From the NCBI RefSeq assembly GCF_030012215.1, contig NZ_JASCXX010000002.1, positions 310,001-374,000 on the forward strand: a stretch of DNA of 64,000 nt. The letters run 5' to 3'. Both the position numbers and the translations under genes were made by a program. The notes below the pieces were generated by a model. It did no database searches and was not told the origin of the DNA. It saw only the letters and a list, made by a program, of their open reading frames with translations. Below, piece by piece: positions 1-9,891 of this stretch. The stretch comes from Anaerobaca lacustris. Its GTDB lineage: Bacteria; Planctomycetota; Phycisphaerae; Sedimentisphaerales; Anaerobacaceae. The first letter of the stretch is position 1, and each line of letters begins with the position of its first letter.

Positions 1-263
1 GAATCGTCGTCGAGCTGGCTGACGTCTTTGCCGTCCAGATAGTAAGCGCCGGAGGTGAGCCGGTCGAGGCACCCAAGGACGTTCATCATCGTGCTCTTGC
101 CCGACCCGCTGGGCCCCATGATCGCCCAGAAACTGCCCCTCTCGAACGAGATACTTACCCCGGCCAGCGCTCGGACCTCTTCGGCTCCCATCACGTAGAT
201 CTTGCGGGCGTCTTCGAGTCGAACGATGTCGCGGCTGTCGTGCGTTGGAGTCTGGGCGGCCAT
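1..263 (-). CDS. ABC transporter ATP-binding protein, MacB/LolD type (partial)
   Basis: Nucleotide-binding subunit of an ABC exporter, cut by the left edge; only the first 87 residues are present. The Walker A motif GPSGSGKST lies at residues 50-58, followed by the MNVLGCLDRLTSG stretch typical of MacB/LolD-family ATPases (the family normally reads LDxPTSG). The start codon at 263-261 directly abuts the stop codon of the membrane fusion protein (264-266), so the two are translationally coupled. With the upstream fusion protein and outer-membrane component this forms a MacAB-TolC-like exporter; the permease should lie just beyond the left edge. The substrate (macrolide, peptide, lipid or siderophore) cannot be told from the sequence. 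Confidence 0.93.
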   Translation of the reverse strand, partial: MAAQTPTHDSRDIVRLEDARKIYVMGAEEVRALAGVSISFERGSFWAIMGPSGSGKSTMMNVLGCLDRLTSGAYYLDGKDVSQLDDD

Positions 264-2099
264 CTACTGCGGCCCTCCCGGCCTTGGGCCGCCGGTAGCG
301 CCTTGCCCACCCTGCGGGCGCTGGGGCGTTGGCCCGCCCTGTCCGGCCGGAGCGCTCTGCAACTGCTTCTGTCGTTCCTCGGCCGTCATGTTCTGGAGAC
401 GCTCGCGCATCTGCTCCCGTTGCGCGTCCGAGAGCTGGGTCTGGTCCCCCTGCCCGGGCATCGTCTCCATCCCCTGACCGAGGTTGGGCCTGCCTTCATT
501 GAGTCCGTTGGCGTTCTCCAGCCTCTCGTTGATCCTTTGCTGCCAGGCGTTGGCCTCGCCGTCGTCTCCCAGTTCGTCCCGCCGCGAGCCTTCCTGTACG
601 GTGGCGGCTTTCAGCGGCGGCGCCAGCCAGACGACCTCACCTTCGCTCAGACCGCTGATGATTCGGACCATACTGTTGTTGTCCAGGCCGATTTCGACGA
701 CCCTCTCTTCAACGGTCCCGTCGAGGCGAACGACGTAGACGGTCGGTTTGCCGTCGACGCGAATGACCGCCTGGATCGGGATGTAGACCGCGTCGTCGTA
801 CTGGGCGACGATGATCTCGACTTTGCAGCTCATGCCCGTTCGCAGGGCAGGATCGTCTCCTTCCAGGTAGATGTCGGAGTTGTAGACCTTCAGGTCGGGG
901 TTCATCCACATGCTCTGCGGATCGGGCAACGGGGCAATCCGGCCGACCGTCCCCATGAACCTCCGGCCGGGAAGGGCATCGACCGTGACAACGACCGGCA
1001 GCCCCAGGCGGACCTTTTCGAGACTGGCTTCATGGATGTCCACTTCCGCCTTCGCCGCTGCCGCCGTGGGAAGGTGAATCAACTCCTGACGCTCGAAGAC
1101 TTCGACCCCCTCGTCCAGCGGCTGGCGGTTGTCGCGCCAGCCTCCGCGCCGGGCGCTGGTCGCATAGATCACCATCCCGTCGGCCGGAGCGTAGACCTTC
1201 GCTTTGCCGATCTGGTCGTCGAGCTTGTCGAGCCGGTCCTTCTGGCGGTTGTATTCCTGTTCCCGTGCGATCAACTCGGCTCTGGCCTGCACCACGTTGG
1301 CGCGGGCTTTGGCCTTGGTGCGTTCCAGAGCCATTTCCGCCTGCCGGACGTCGCTTTCGAGTTGTGCGATCTGGCGCTGATACGTGTACGTCTCAAGGAG
1401 TTCGCGATCTCTCTGTGCCACCTGAAGGTTGACTTTGGCACGGCTATGGGCCAGTTCATCTGTCTTGAGTTCAGTGGTGGAGAGGTACTTCTCCTCATGG
1501 AGCCTCTTGGACCAGTCCGCCTTGTCCTCGGCCCGCGTCAGATCCTCCTGCGCCAGTTGGATGTCGCTCTCGGCCTTTGCCAACTGGTTGGGATACTCAC
1601 CTTCGATGTATTTGTTCAGGTCCAGCTTCGCAAATTCGAGCGTCAACTCCGCCACTTCCACGTCGCTCTGGGCCTGGTTTTCCACAATTGCCATGTTCTC
1701 GTCGGCATTGATGAATGCGGCCTCGGCGTTCTTGACCCGGATATCCTGGTCAATCCGCTGGTCCTGCATCGTGCTGGCGTCGAGCTCGACGAGCAGTTCA
1801 CCCTTCTTGACCCTCGTTCCCTCGGGAATCAGGTAGATGATGGAGGTCCGGCCCTCAAGCTGGTTCGTGATGACGACCTGCTCGCGCGCCTTGATCGTGC
1901 CCGATTCGAGCACGCTGATCGTCAACGGCCCCCGTTTGGCCTCGAACGTCGCCATCTGGGTCGTCGACGAGTCCGCCGCCCGGACCACTTTCAGCCAGAT
2001 GACGGCCAGGGCGATCGCGGCAACGACCACCAGGACCCCGATCAACCTGAGGGGCTTGCGTCTGCCGTTTGTCGTTCCGTTGCTGTGGTTACCTGTCAT
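264..2099 (-). CDS. HlyD/MacA-family periplasmic membrane fusion protein
   Basis: Adaptor linking the inner-membrane ABC transporter to an outer-membrane channel. One N-terminal membrane segment sits at about residues 18-37 after a charged leader. A barrel-sandwich half follows (about 60-110), then a long coiled-coil hairpin rich in Glu, Gln, Lys and Arg (about 110-310), and the second sandwich half begins at VYAPADGMVIY. Beta-barrel regions follow, including IQAVIRVDGKPTVYVV. At 611 residues it is longer than MacA (about 370) because of an extended hairpin and a hydrophilic Gln/Pro/Gly-rich tail. The start overlaps the end of the upstream outer-membrane gene by 11 bp, and the stop touches the ATPase start. 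Family assignment is solid; the substrate is unknown. Confidence 0.92.
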   Translation of the reverse strand: MTGNHSNGTTNGRRKPLRLIGVLVVVAAIALAVIWLKVVRAADSSTTQMATFEAKRGPLTISVLESGTIKAREQVVITNQLEGRTSIIYLIPEGTRVKKGELLVELDASTMQDQRIDQDIRVKNAEAAFINADENMAIVENQAQSDVEVAELTLEFAKLDLNKYIEGEYPNQLAKAESDIQLAQEDLTRAEDKADWSKRLHEEKYLSTTELKTDELAHSRAKVNLQVAQRDRELLETYTYQRQIAQLESDVRQAEMALERTKAKARANVVQARAELIAREQEYNRQKDRLDKLDDQIGKAKVYAPADGMVIYATSARRGGWRDNRQPLDEGVEVFERQELIHLPTAAAAKAEVDIHEASLEKVRLGLPVVVTVDALPGRRFMGTVGRIAPLPDPQSMWMNPDLKVYNSDIYLEGDDPALRTGMSCKVEIIVAQYDDAVYIPIQAVIRVDGKPTVYVVRLDGTVEERVVEIGLDNNSMVRIISGLSEGEVVWLAPPLKAATVQEGSRRDELGDDGEANAWQQRINERLENANGLNEGRPNLGQGMETMPGQGDQTQLSDAQREQMRERLQNMTAEERQKQLQSAPAGQGGPTPQRPQGGQGATGGPRPGGPQ

Positions 2100-3978
2100 A
2101 TGCGATTTCCTCGGGCGAATATTCCTGCCACAACCCTTTTTCGTTCACTTCGAGCAGACCCAAGTCGCGTTGAAGCTGCAACTCCGCTATCCGGTAGTTT
2201 ACGACCGCCGCCGTAAGTTGGTTCTGCGCCAAAAGCAAGGCGTCCTGGGCTTCGAGCAGATCGCGGATCTGGGCCCGACCGGCCTCCAGGAACAACGTGG
2301 CGCTGCGGACCCGCTTCTCGGCGACCACCACCTGCTGGGCGTTGATCTTGATGCTCTCCCTCGATTCGAGCAACGTCCGCAACTGACCGCGAATGGACAG
2401 CTTGATCTGATCTTCGAGTTGCTGAACGCTGCGGGTGGCCCGCTCCAGGTCGATCAGGCTGTTGCGAAAGGCGTTGCGTTCGGCGGTTCGCTCCACCGGC
2501 AGGTCCAATGACAGCAGGGCCGCATATCGCCCGCCCTCAAAGCGGAGACTGCCGTCGTCGTCGGTGTCGGCAAACCGGGCCTCCCCGCCCAGGGTCAGGC
2601 CCGCGCGAAGGGCGTCGGCCCGGACGACCACCCTTCTCTGCGCGTCGTAGACATCACCGTTGGCCACCTGCAAATCGCGCCGATTCTCCAGGGCAAGTTG
2701 GATCGCACGCGACGCGTCGATCTCATACGGCCCCGCATCTTCGTACGTTGCCGGCTGCAACACCACCTCCGCGTCGGCCGGAGGGGCCTCCTCGGACCCT
2801 GCATCGGAGGTCTCCCGCATCTCTTTGACGATCTCGTCGGACTGCGTCCGAAGCTGGACCAGATCGTTGGGGTCCAGCTCGATCAGGGCGTCCGGAGGCA
2901 GGCCGAGCTGACTCTTGAACGAATCCAAACGATTCTTGAGCTGTTCCTGGGTCCTGATCCAACTGTTCCGGGCGCCCAACTCACGCTGCAAGGCCTGGTC
3001 CACTTCCACCTGCGTGATCCGCCCGGCATCTGCACGCCGGCGAGTCCACCGCGCCGATGTGATCGCACTGCGGTAGTTGTCGCGGGCGTTGGTCACCGAG
3101 TCCATGTCTTGAAGAACGCCGAAATAGTCCTGTGCAATGCGAACCGCAAACGTCCGCTTGTATCGCTCGAATTCCCAGATCGCATAGATGACGTTCCGCT
3201 CGGCCTGGGTCAGCGGTTCGCTCACAATGTGTCGGCCGGCGCCCCGGAGCAGAGGGATCGAGACGGAGGTGTCGGAACTGAGCCCCAGCGAAGACGAACC
3301 GCCCTGGGTCAGGACGTTCAGCAGATCGACGGCCACAGCGGAACTGATGCTCAGCCCATTCATGAAGTTCCGTGTCAGCCCGAGCGTGCCGCCGCTGTCC
3401 AGCGTGGTGACCGTCTCGTCTCCGGTCGTGTCGGTGGACAGCCGGCTGTCGGCCTGGGCCCGGAAGATATTGCGGAAGTCGTTCCGCGTCAGGTCGAGGC
3501 TCAGAGCGGCCCGGAAGACGTCCTCTTTGAACGACTGATACTCCCTGTTGTTGCCGGCACCGACCTGGAGGGCGTCGATCAGCGAGAGTTTGACGGGTTT
3601 GTTTGGCACGACGGCCATGTCGGGTCCATCTGACACACCCTGCGGCCGATCATCCAGGTCCGGCCAGTGTGGGATCGGATCGAGTCTGTCGGTCCCAAGC
3701 GAGGCCGGGCTCGAATAGGGCAGATCTTGGCCCTCCACGAGCTTCCGTCGTAGGATGTCGCTCGGACGCTCGATGCTGAACGGCTCCGTTCGCCCGATCG
3801 CTTCGGTTTGCTTCTCTGCCACGATTTTCGAACCCACCTCGTCGGCCTTGCGCCGGTGTTGCTCGGGCGACCTGCAGCCGACAATCGCGCCGGCGGCGCC
3901 GAACAAGATGGCGATCGGCAGGACGCGGAGCAGTCTCTTGCGGCAGAGATTACATTGTCCAGGGTGACGGTGATCCAT
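2089..3978 (-). CDS. TolC-like outer membrane efflux lipoprotein
   Basis: Outer-membrane factor of the tripartite exporter. I chose the ATG at 3978 (629 residues) because it puts a lipoprotein-type signal at the N-terminus: a basic stretch, a hydrophobic core and Cys35 in AGAIVGC. An upstream ATG at 4131 would add 51 polar residues before the signal, and neither start has a convincing ribosome-binding site. The body has the two repeated helical hairpins of OEP proteins (for example about 410-440 and the C-terminal LEAGRAQIRDLLEAQDALL segment). A long acidic, Pro-rich linker separates the halves. It is first in the minus-strand operon with the fusion protein and ATPase. Confidence 0.88.
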   Translation of the reverse strand: MDHRHPGQCNLCRKRLLRVLPIAILFGAAGAIVGCRSPEQHRRKADEVGSKIVAEKQTEAIGRTEPFSIERPSDILRRKLVEGQDLPYSSPASLGTDRLDPIPHWPDLDDRPQGVSDGPDMAVVPNKPVKLSLIDALQVGAGNNREYQSFKEDVFRAALSLDLTRNDFRNIFRAQADSRLSTDTTGDETVTTLDSGGTLGLTRNFMNGLSISSAVAVDLLNVLTQGGSSSLGLSSDTSVSIPLLRGAGRHIVSEPLTQAERNVIYAIWEFERYKRTFAVRIAQDYFGVLQDMDSVTNARDNYRSAITSARWTRRRADAGRITQVEVDQALQRELGARNSWIRTQEQLKNRLDSFKSQLGLPPDALIELDPNDLVQLRTQSDEIVKEMRETSDAGSEEAPPADAEVVLQPATYEDAGPYEIDASRAIQLALENRRDLQVANGDVYDAQRRVVVRADALRAGLTLGGEARFADTDDDGSLRFEGGRYAALLSLDLPVERTAERNAFRNSLIDLERATRSVQQLEDQIKLSIRGQLRTLLESRESIKINAQQVVVAEKRVRSATLFLEAGRAQIRDLLEAQDALLLAQNQLTAAVVNYRIAELQLQRDLGLLEVNEKGLWQEYSPEEIAYDR

Positions 3979-4411
3979 AAATGCGCCTAAAACCTGTAGT
4001 TTCTCTTGTTCTTCGTCGTCAGTCAATACCAAAGCTGCCCTGGGACCATAATCGCCCCTGTCTAACCGCCTTTTTGGCGTATCACCGAGGTCTGCTTTCG
4101 AATCCCGAGTAAAGTACAGACGCGACAACATGGTCCGTCATTGCATGGAAACCGGTGTTCGGTGCCATTTGGCGGGCGCGTTCAATCACAGAAACCCTTG
4201 TCTGCGTAAGGTTTAGTGGGCCACGGGCGCGATGCGGTTACAGGTCGGCTGCCCTGTGCACCCGGGCGGGATGTTCAGGGGATCGGGATTGCGTTCGGCC
4301 GGAAACAAGGGTATTGTGTCAGGCCGTTATGGATGACAAGGCCCGAAGTGCCGTCCGGACAGGCACGGAGGTCCAAGGTCCTCACCTGGCACTGGCAGTG
4401 GAGAAAACGAT
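3979..4411. other. Divergent intergenic region
   Basis: This 433-bp gap lies between the efflux operon (minus) and the acyltransferase gene (plus), so promoters for both directions should be here. I see no consensus -35/-10 pair, no terminator and no convincing small gene. The only clear signal is a GGAG ribosome-binding site just before 4412. Confidence 0.5.
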
Positions 4412-5533
4412 ATGGATTTCCCGCCGGAAAGGCCCCTCGCCGCGACCGAGGGACGACTCGTCTCCCTCGATGCCCTCAGGGGCTTCGACATGTTCTGGAT
4501 CATCGGTGGCGGCTGGATCGTCAGCGGTCTGGCCAGGGGTCTGCACAACGAGTGGTTCAACCAGCATGTGGTCCCGCACACCAACCACGTGCCTTGGGAG
4601 GGCTTCGTCGCCTGGGACTTGATCATGCCGCTGTTTCTGTTCGTGGTTGGTGCGGCCATGCCGTTTTCCTTCGCCAAGCGGCTCGAACAGGGGCACCCCA
4701 AGGGCCGGCTCTACGTGCATATCCTCTTTCGTGTAGTCGTGCTGTGGGTCCTCGGCATGATCGCCCAGGGCCGCCTGCTCCAATACGACCTGTCGAAGCT
4801 GCGTCTCTACAGCAACACGCTCCAGGCCATCGCCGCCGGCTACCTGATCGCCTCGATCCTCCTGTTGAACCTTCGGATCTGGTGGCAGGCGGCGGTCACG
4901 GCCGCCCTGCTGCTGTTGTACTGGGCCCTGCTGATGCTGGTCCCCGTGCCCGGATTCGGGCCCGGCCAACTGACGCCGGAGGGGAACCTGGCGATCTACA
5001 TCGACAAGCTGATCCTGGGTCCCTATCAGGACGGTACATCCTATACCTGGATCCTCAGCAGCATGACGTTCGGCTGCACCGTCATGATGGGCGCCCTGGC
5101 GGGCCAGTTGCTTCAGTCCGATCTCGGCAAGATCCGAAAGGTGTTGTTCCTGCTGGCCTCGGGCATCGCCTGCATCTGGATCGGCTGGGCGTGGGGTCTG
5201 GTCTTCCCGATCATCAAGCACCTCTGGACCAGCTCGATGGTGCTGTTTGCGGGCGGGTGGAGCCTGGTGCTGCTCGGGGTCTTCTACCTCGTCTTCGACG
5301 TGCTCCGGCTGCGCCTGCTGGCGTTTCCATTCGTGGTGATCGGGATGAACGCCATCGCCGTCTACATGATTACGCGGGTCTACGACTTTCGGCAGATCGG
5401 CGACATCGTCGTCTCGGGCCTGTCGCGGTGGACGGGCGACTGGCACGAGTTCGTCCGCGCCGTGGCCGGCGTGCTCGTGATCTGGCTGATCCTGCTCCAT
5501 ATGTATCGCAAGAGAACGTTCATCAAGATCTGA
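4412..5533 (+). CDS. HGSNAT-like (DUF5009) membrane acyltransferase
   Basis: Predicted polytopic inner-membrane protein related to heparan-alpha-glucosaminide N-acetyltransferase. In human HGSNAT the family transfers acetyl from cytosolic acetyl-CoA to a terminal amino sugar across the membrane; the bacterial substrate is unknown. The hallmark N-terminus [19 protein letters not shown] is present at about residues 15-34, followed by about nine to ten hydrophobic segments. The length of 373 residues fits bacterial members. GGAG precedes the ATG at a good distance. It is 13 bp upstream of tdh, so probably cotranscribed, although the functional link is not obvious. A second, more distant member lies at 56638-57960 inside a glycan-degradation operon. 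Confidence 0.85.
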   Translation: MDFPPERPLAATEGRLVSLDALRGFDMFWIIGGGWIVSGLARGLHNEWFNQHVVPHTNHVPWEGFVAWDLIMPLFLFVVGAAMPFSFAKRLEQGHPKGRLYVHILFRVVVLWVLGMIAQGRLLQYDLSKLRLYSNTLQAIAAGYLIASILLLNLRIWWQAAVTAALLLLYWALLMLVPVPGFGPGQLTPEGNLAIYIDKLILGPYQDGTSYTWILSSMTFGCTVMMGALAGQLLQSDLGKIRKVLFLLASGIACIWIGWAWGLVFPIIKHLWTSSMVLFAGGWSLVLLGVFYLVFDVLRLRLLAFPFVVIGMNAIAVYMITRVYDFRQIGDIVVSGLSRWTGDWHEFVRAVAGVLVIWLILLHMYRKRTFIKI

Positions 5534-5546
5534 TGGAGAGCCGCTG

Positions 5547-6575
5547 ATGAAGGCGCTCGTCAAGAGCAAGGCCGAGCCGGGGCTGTGGCTGGAAGATGTC
5601 CCCACACCCCAGATCGGCATCAACGACATTCTGATCGAGGTGATCAAGACCTCGATTTGCGGCACCGACGTGCACATCTACAACTGGGACGCCTGGGCGC
5701 AGAAGACCATTCGCGTCCCGATGGCCATCGGACACGAATTCGTCGGGCGGATCGTGGAGATCGGCAGCAACGTGCATGACTTCGCCGTTGGCGACTTGGT
5801 CAGCGCCGAGGGGCACGTCGTCTGCGGGCGCTGCCGCAACTGCCTGGCGGGCCGCCGCCATCTGTGCACCTCTCCGAAAGGCATCGGGGTCAATCGCGAC
5901 GGCGCGTTCGCCGAGTACATCGCCGTGCCCGTGACCAACGTCTGGTACTGCGACACCTCCATTTCGACGGACATCCTGAGCTGCTTCGACCCGCTGGGCA
6001 ACGCGGCGCATACGGCTCTGAGTTTCAACCTCGTCGGCGAGGACGTGCTCATCACGGGAGCCGGGCCGATCGGCTGCATGGCCGCCGCCATCGCCAGGCA
6101 AGTCGGCGCCCGGCACGTCGTGGTCACGGATGTCAATCCGTACCGGCTCGAACTGGCGAAGAGAATGGGCGCAACGTTGGCCCTGGACGTGCGAACCGGA
6201 CGCTTGGCAGACGCACAGAAACAGCTCGGGATGAAGGAGGGGTTCGACGTCGGCATGGAGATGTCGGGCAATCCCGAGGCCCTTCGTGAGATGATCGCCA
6301 ACATGGCCCACGGCGGCAAGATCGCCCTGCTGGGCATCCTGCCCCGCACCGAGATCGAGTGGGACTTCGTCGTATTCAACGGACTGACGATCAAGGGCAT
6401 CTACGGACGCGAGATGTACGAGACGTGGTACAAGGTCACGATGCTGATCCAGGGCGGCCTGGACCTGGGCCCGCTGATCACGCATCGCTTTCACTACACC
6501 GACTTTCAGAAGGGCTTCGACGCCATGCGTTCGGGCAACTCCGGCAAGGTTGTCCTGAGCTGGCACGACCAGTAG
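5547..6575 (+). CDS. tdh: L-threonine 3-dehydrogenase
   Basis: Oxidises L-threonine to 2-amino-3-ketobutyrate with NAD+. It is a zinc-dependent medium-chain dehydrogenase of 342 residues (E. coli Tdh has 341). Visible features are the catalytic zinc ligand Cys38 in ICGTDVH, His63-Glu64 in GHEFVG, the four-cysteine structural zinc lobe [15 protein letters not shown] (about 93-107), and the Rossmann GAGPIG (about 173). The GGAGAG site lies 5 bp before the ATG. The next gene, kbl, encodes the following enzyme of the pathway. The TAG stop codon is the first three bases of a palindromic repeat. Confidence 0.96.
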   Translation: MKALVKSKAEPGLWLEDVPTPQIGINDILIEVIKTSICGTDVHIYNWDAWAQKTIRVPMAIGHEFVGRIVEIGSNVHDFAVGDLVSAEGHVVCGRCRNCLAGRRHLCTSPKGIGVNRDGAFAEYIAVPVTNVWYCDTSISTDILSCFDPLGNAAHTALSFNLVGEDVLITGAGPIGCMAAAIARQVGARHVVVTDVNPYRLELAKRMGATLALDVRTGRLADAQKQLGMKEGFDVGMEMSGNPEALREMIANMAHGGKIALLGILPRTEIEWDFVVFNGLTIKGIYGREMYETWYKVTMLIQGGLDLGPLITHRFHYTDFQKGFDAMRSGNSGKVVLSWHDQ

Positions 6576-6596
6576 GGGCGAATCATCATTCGCCCT
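6573..6596. repeat. Palindromic repeat between tdh and kbl
   Basis: The arms GGGCGAAT and ATTCGCCC flank a 4-base centre, and the element begins with TAG, which is the tdh stop codon. Close relatives lie at 7810-7833 and 35543-35568, each also at a gene end. As RNA it would fold into a short hairpin in the tdh-kbl message. Confidence 0.85.
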
Positions 6597-6619
6597 CCCG
6601 CCCGCAGGAGGATACAGGT

Positions 6620-7822
6620 ATGTATCGCGATATGAAGACGCACCTCTCGCAGCAGTTGGCCGAGATCCGCGAAGCCGGCCTGGAAAAACCCGAGCGGGTC
6701 ATCACCAGCCAGCAGAGCAATCGCATCACCACCGCCGCGGGCCGGACCGTGCTCAATATGTGCGCGAACAACTACCTGGGTCTGGCCAACCATCCGGAGG
6801 TGATTCAAGCAGCTCGCGAAAGCTACGAGAAGTGGGGCTTCGGCCTGGCCTCCGTGCGATTCATCTGCGGCACGCAACAGATTCACAAGGACCTCGAAGC
6901 CGCTGTCACCAAGTTCCTCGGAACGGAGGACACGATCGTCTACGGCTCATGCTTCGACGCCAACGGCGGCCTGTTCGAGACGCTGTTGGGTCCCGAAGAT
7001 GCGATCATCAGCGATCAGTTGAACCACGCCAGCATCATCGACGGCGTCCGCCTGTGCAAGGCCCAGCGGCTGCGCTTCGCCAACAGCGACATGGCCGACC
7101 TGGAGGCGCAGCTCAAGGCGGCGCAATCCGCGAGGTTTCGCCTGATCGCCACCGATGGCGTCTTCTCGATGGACGGCTACGTCGCCAGGCTCGACGCCAT
7201 CTGCGAACTGGCCGACCGCTACGATGCGATGGTCATGATCGACGACTGCCACGCCACCGGGGTCATCGGCGCCACCGGCCGGGGCACGCCGGAGTATAGA
7301 AGCGTGATGGGGCGCATCGATATCATCACCGGTACCTTCGGCAAGGCGCTCGGCGGCGCCAGCGGCGGCTTCACCTCAGGACGCAAAGAGATCGTTGCGA
7401 TGCTGCGGCAGCGCAGCCGGCCATATCTGTTCTCCAACACACTTGCCCCCGCAGTGGCGGCCGGATCGATCAAGGCCCTGGAATTGCTCGATCGCTCGAC
7501 GGAACTGCTGGACCGTCTGGCCGACAACACGCGTTACTTCCGCGACCGCATCGCTCGGACGGGTCTGACGGTCCTGCCTGGCGACCACCCGATCACACCG
7601 ATCATGCTCGGGGAGGCCATGCTCGCCCAGGAGATGGCGCGGCGGCTGCTGGACAAAGGCCTGTACGTAATCGGCTTTTCGTTTCCGGTGGTGCCCCAGG
7701 GCCAGGCGCGGATTCGCACGCAGGTCTCGGCCGCCCACACGCGGGACGATCTGGATTTTGCCGTCGAGAAGTTCACCCAAGTGGCAAAGGAATTGAGCAT
7801 CAATACGTGTAGGGGCGAATGA
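6620..7822 (+). CDS. kbl: 2-amino-3-ketobutyrate CoA ligase (glycine C-acetyltransferase)
   Basis: PLP-dependent enzyme of the alpha-oxoamine synthase family. It cleaves 2-amino-3-ketobutyrate with CoA to glycine and acetyl-CoA, completing threonine breakdown after Tdh. The 400-residue protein matches E. coli Kbl (398) in length. The PLP lysine is Lys242 in TFGKALGG, with upstream motifs [23 protein letters not shown] and IDDCHATG. I chose the ATG at 6620 because a strong AGGAGG lies just upstream and the protein then starts like other Kbls; an earlier in-frame start would run into tdh. The last four residues (CRGE) and the TGA stop are encoded inside a palindromic repeat. Confidence 0.95.
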   Translation: MYRDMKTHLSQQLAEIREAGLEKPERVITSQQSNRITTAAGRTVLNMCANNYLGLANHPEVIQAARESYEKWGFGLASVRFICGTQQIHKDLEAAVTKFLGTEDTIVYGSCFDANGGLFETLLGPEDAIISDQLNHASIIDGVRLCKAQRLRFANSDMADLEAQLKAAQSARFRLIATDGVFSMDGYVARLDAICELADRYDAMVMIDDCHATGVIGATGRGTPEYRSVMGRIDIITGTFGKALGGASGGFTSGRKEIVAMLRQRSRPYLFSNTLAPAVAAGSIKALELLDRSTELLDRLADNTRYFRDRIARTGLTVLPGDHPITPIMLGEAMLAQEMARRLLDKGLYVIGFSFPVVPQGQARIRTQVSAAHTRDDLDFAVEKFTQVAKELSINTCRGE

Positions 7823-7833
7823 TCATTCGCCCT
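7810..7833. repeat. Palindromic repeat overlapping the kbl stop codon
   Basis: GGGCGAATGA is followed immediately by its exact reverse complement, preceded by TA(G). The kbl stop codon TGA (7820-7822) is at the centre. It is a sibling of the element after tdh. Confidence 0.88.
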
Positions 7834-7866
7834 TGCCATGTTGTTGATTCACGTGAGGATAGGACG

Positions 7867-9891
7867 ATGACCAGAGAATTGAATCGCCGTGACTTTCTCG
7901 GGACCGCCGGCGCGGTGGCGCTCGGCCTGCCGTTGGCCGGGACCCTGCGAGCGCAAGGCGCCCCAACGGGTGTTCCTGCCGAGTGGCTCGATCCACCCGT
8001 CGAGTTCGCGCAGGCGCCGTTCTGGTTCTGGAACGATGACCTGTCCGAAAAGGAATTGCTTCGGCAGATAGAGGATTTCCGGGCACACGGCGTCCACGCC
8101 TTCGTGATCCATCCACGAGCCGGGCTGCCCCGGTCCATCGGCTGGATGAGCGAGCGGATGATCGATCTGATGCGGTTGGCCATCGAGCACGCCTCCGAGC
8201 GGGACATGTGGGTGATCCTCTATGACGAAGGGATGTATCCCAGCGGCTCGTCCAGCGGCCAGGTGGTCGCGGAGAACCCCGCCTTCCGCACACGGGGTCT
8301 GGTGTGCATAGACCTCGACGAAGCAACGCCGGGAACCGAGGTGCAAGGCGTGCGGATCGATGCCGAGGGCAAGCCCGACCTGGCGGCCGACCAGACGCTT
8401 GTGGCCGTCACCGGCCGTAAGAGCAACGGCCACCGCCTCGCCATCGTCGACCGCCCGGCGCGCGAGGGCCGCTCGACCATTCGGGGCCTTCACTTCGTCC
8501 AGGACGACCCGCCCCGCCGGGCCGACCGTCGAGAGGTCCCCGAGAACCAGCCGCCGGGAGCGGACATCCTCAATCCCGAATCGGTGGCATGCTTCATTCG
8601 ACTGGTTTACCAGCGATTCTACGACGAGTTCGGCGACCACTTCGGCAAGACCATCCAGGCGATCTTCACCGATGAGCCGTCGCTGCTGGCGCGAAGCGCC
8701 GAGCGAGGCATGGTCCCTGGGACCACCGGCATTCTGGAGCACATCAATCGCTTCCTGGGTTACGACTTCACCGAGCACCTGCCGACGTTGTGGTACGCGG
8801 ACGAGCCTGACGCCGAGCGGCGCCGGCGCGACTACAACCGGGCGATCCAGGCGCGGCTGGAAGAGACATTCTATCGGCAAATCTCCGAGTGGTGCGGCGC
8901 GCACGGCGTCGCCCTGACGGGCCATCCGATGGGCCCGGACGATATCGGCCATCTGCGTCACTTCCACATTCCCGGCCAGGACATCGTCTGGCGCTATATC
9001 GAGCCGGGCAAGCCCAGCGCGCTCGAAGGCGCCCAGTCCACACAGGGCAAGTGCGCCTCGTCGGCGATGATCCACCTCAATCGACGCCGCAACCTGAACG
9101 AATTCTGCGGGGCCTACGGGCACAACTTCACCTTCGAGGAGATGCAGTGGCTGGCGAACTGGCTGCTGATTCGCGGGTGCAACCTGCTCGTTCCGCACGC
9201 ATTCTACTACTCCATTCGCGGTCCCCGGATCGACGAGCGTCCGCCTGACGTCGGGCCCAACAGCCCGTGGTGGTCGCAATACAAGCCGTTCGCGCGGGCC
9301 ACGTCGCGTCTGTGCTGGCTGAACACCGACGGCGTGCACGTCTGCGCGCTGGCCATCCTGGGCCGTAACGACTATCTGCCCTGGCAAGCGGCGAAGGTCT
9401 GCTTCCAGCATCAGCGGGATTTCAACTATCTCGAAGCGCGGCACCTGTGGGAAGACGCCCGCGTCGATTCCGAAGGCGTTCATTTGGCCGGGATGCACTA
9501 TCGCGCCCTGATCGTCGAAGACGATCCGCCCTCACAGGCCAAGGACGCCATTGACGTCCTGACGCAGGCCGGGCGCATCATCCGCTGGGACGAGACGATG
9601 GGGCCGGCCAAACTCGTCGACGCCATCGACAGGTTGATCCCGCCTGACGTTCAGGTCACGCCCGGCACACCCGACCTGCGAATCCGGCACATGCGCAAAC
9701 AGGGGACGGACTATTACCTGCTGTTCAACGAGGGCGAGGGCCATCTGCACGTGCGATTGAAGCTCTCGGTGCAAGGCCGCTGGACGCTGCTCGACCCACT
9801 GACCGCAGGCGACGGGACCGTAGCGAGCGACGCCCCGCTGTCGTTGGCCCGGCACCAGATGTGCGTGCTGGCCGTCGATCCTATGGCGTAG
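7867..9891 (+). CDS. Tat-exported GH106-like glycosyl hydrolase
   Basis: Probable secreted glycosidase resembling the alpha-L-rhamnosidase-like GH106 group. The N-terminus has a twin-arginine signal (RRDFLG at residues 7-12, then a hydrophobic run ending near ALRAQ), so export should follow folding. Family-like motifs are the opening QAPFWFWNDDLSEKELLRQ, then HGVHAFVIHPRAGL and YDEGMYPSGSSSG, and a conserved EMQWLANWLLIRGCNLLVPHAFYYS block about 420-450. At 674 residues it is shorter than classic GH106 enzymes (about 1000), so it may lack accessory beta domains. The start at 7867 places the Tat motif correctly and follows an AGGA. The C-terminus overlaps the convergent gene by 11 bp. Confidence 0.75.
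   Translation: MTRELNRRDFLGTAGAVALGLPLAGTLRAQGAPTGVPAEWLDPPVEFAQAPFWFWNDDLSEKELLRQIEDFRAHGVHAFVIHPRAGLPRSIGWMSERMIDLMRLAIEHASERDMWVILYDEGMYPSGSSSGQVVAENPAFRTRGLVCIDLDEATPGTEVQGVRIDAEGKPDLAADQTLVAVTGRKSNGHRLAIVDRPAREGRSTIRGLHFVQDDPPRRADRREVPENQPPGADILNPESVACFIRLVYQRFYDEFGDHFGKTIQAIFTDEPSLLARSAERGMVPGTTGILEHINRFLGYDFTEHLPTLWYADEPDAERRRRDYNRAIQARLEETFYRQISEWCGAHGVALTGHPMGPDDIGHLRHFHIPGQDIVWRYIEPGKPSALEGAQSTQGKCASSAMIHLNRRRNLNEFCGAYGHNFTFEEMQWLANWLLIRGCNLLVPHAFYYSIRGPRIDERPPDVGPNSPWWSQYKPFARATSRLCWLNTDGVHVCALAILGRNDYLPWQAAKVCFQHQRDFNYLEARHLWEDARVDSEGVHLAGMHYRALIVEDDPPSQAKDAIDVLTQAGRIIRWDETMGPAKLVDAIDRLIPPDVQVTPGTPDLRIRHMRKQGTDYYLLFNEGEGHLHVRLKLSVQGRWTLLDPLTAGDGTVASDAPLSLARHQMCVLAVDPMA

Noticed and set aside
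240-2216. Long open frame opposite the membrane fusion protein gene
   Set aside because: It is a GC-rich mirror frame, antisense to a clear HlyD-family gene, with no recognisable domain.
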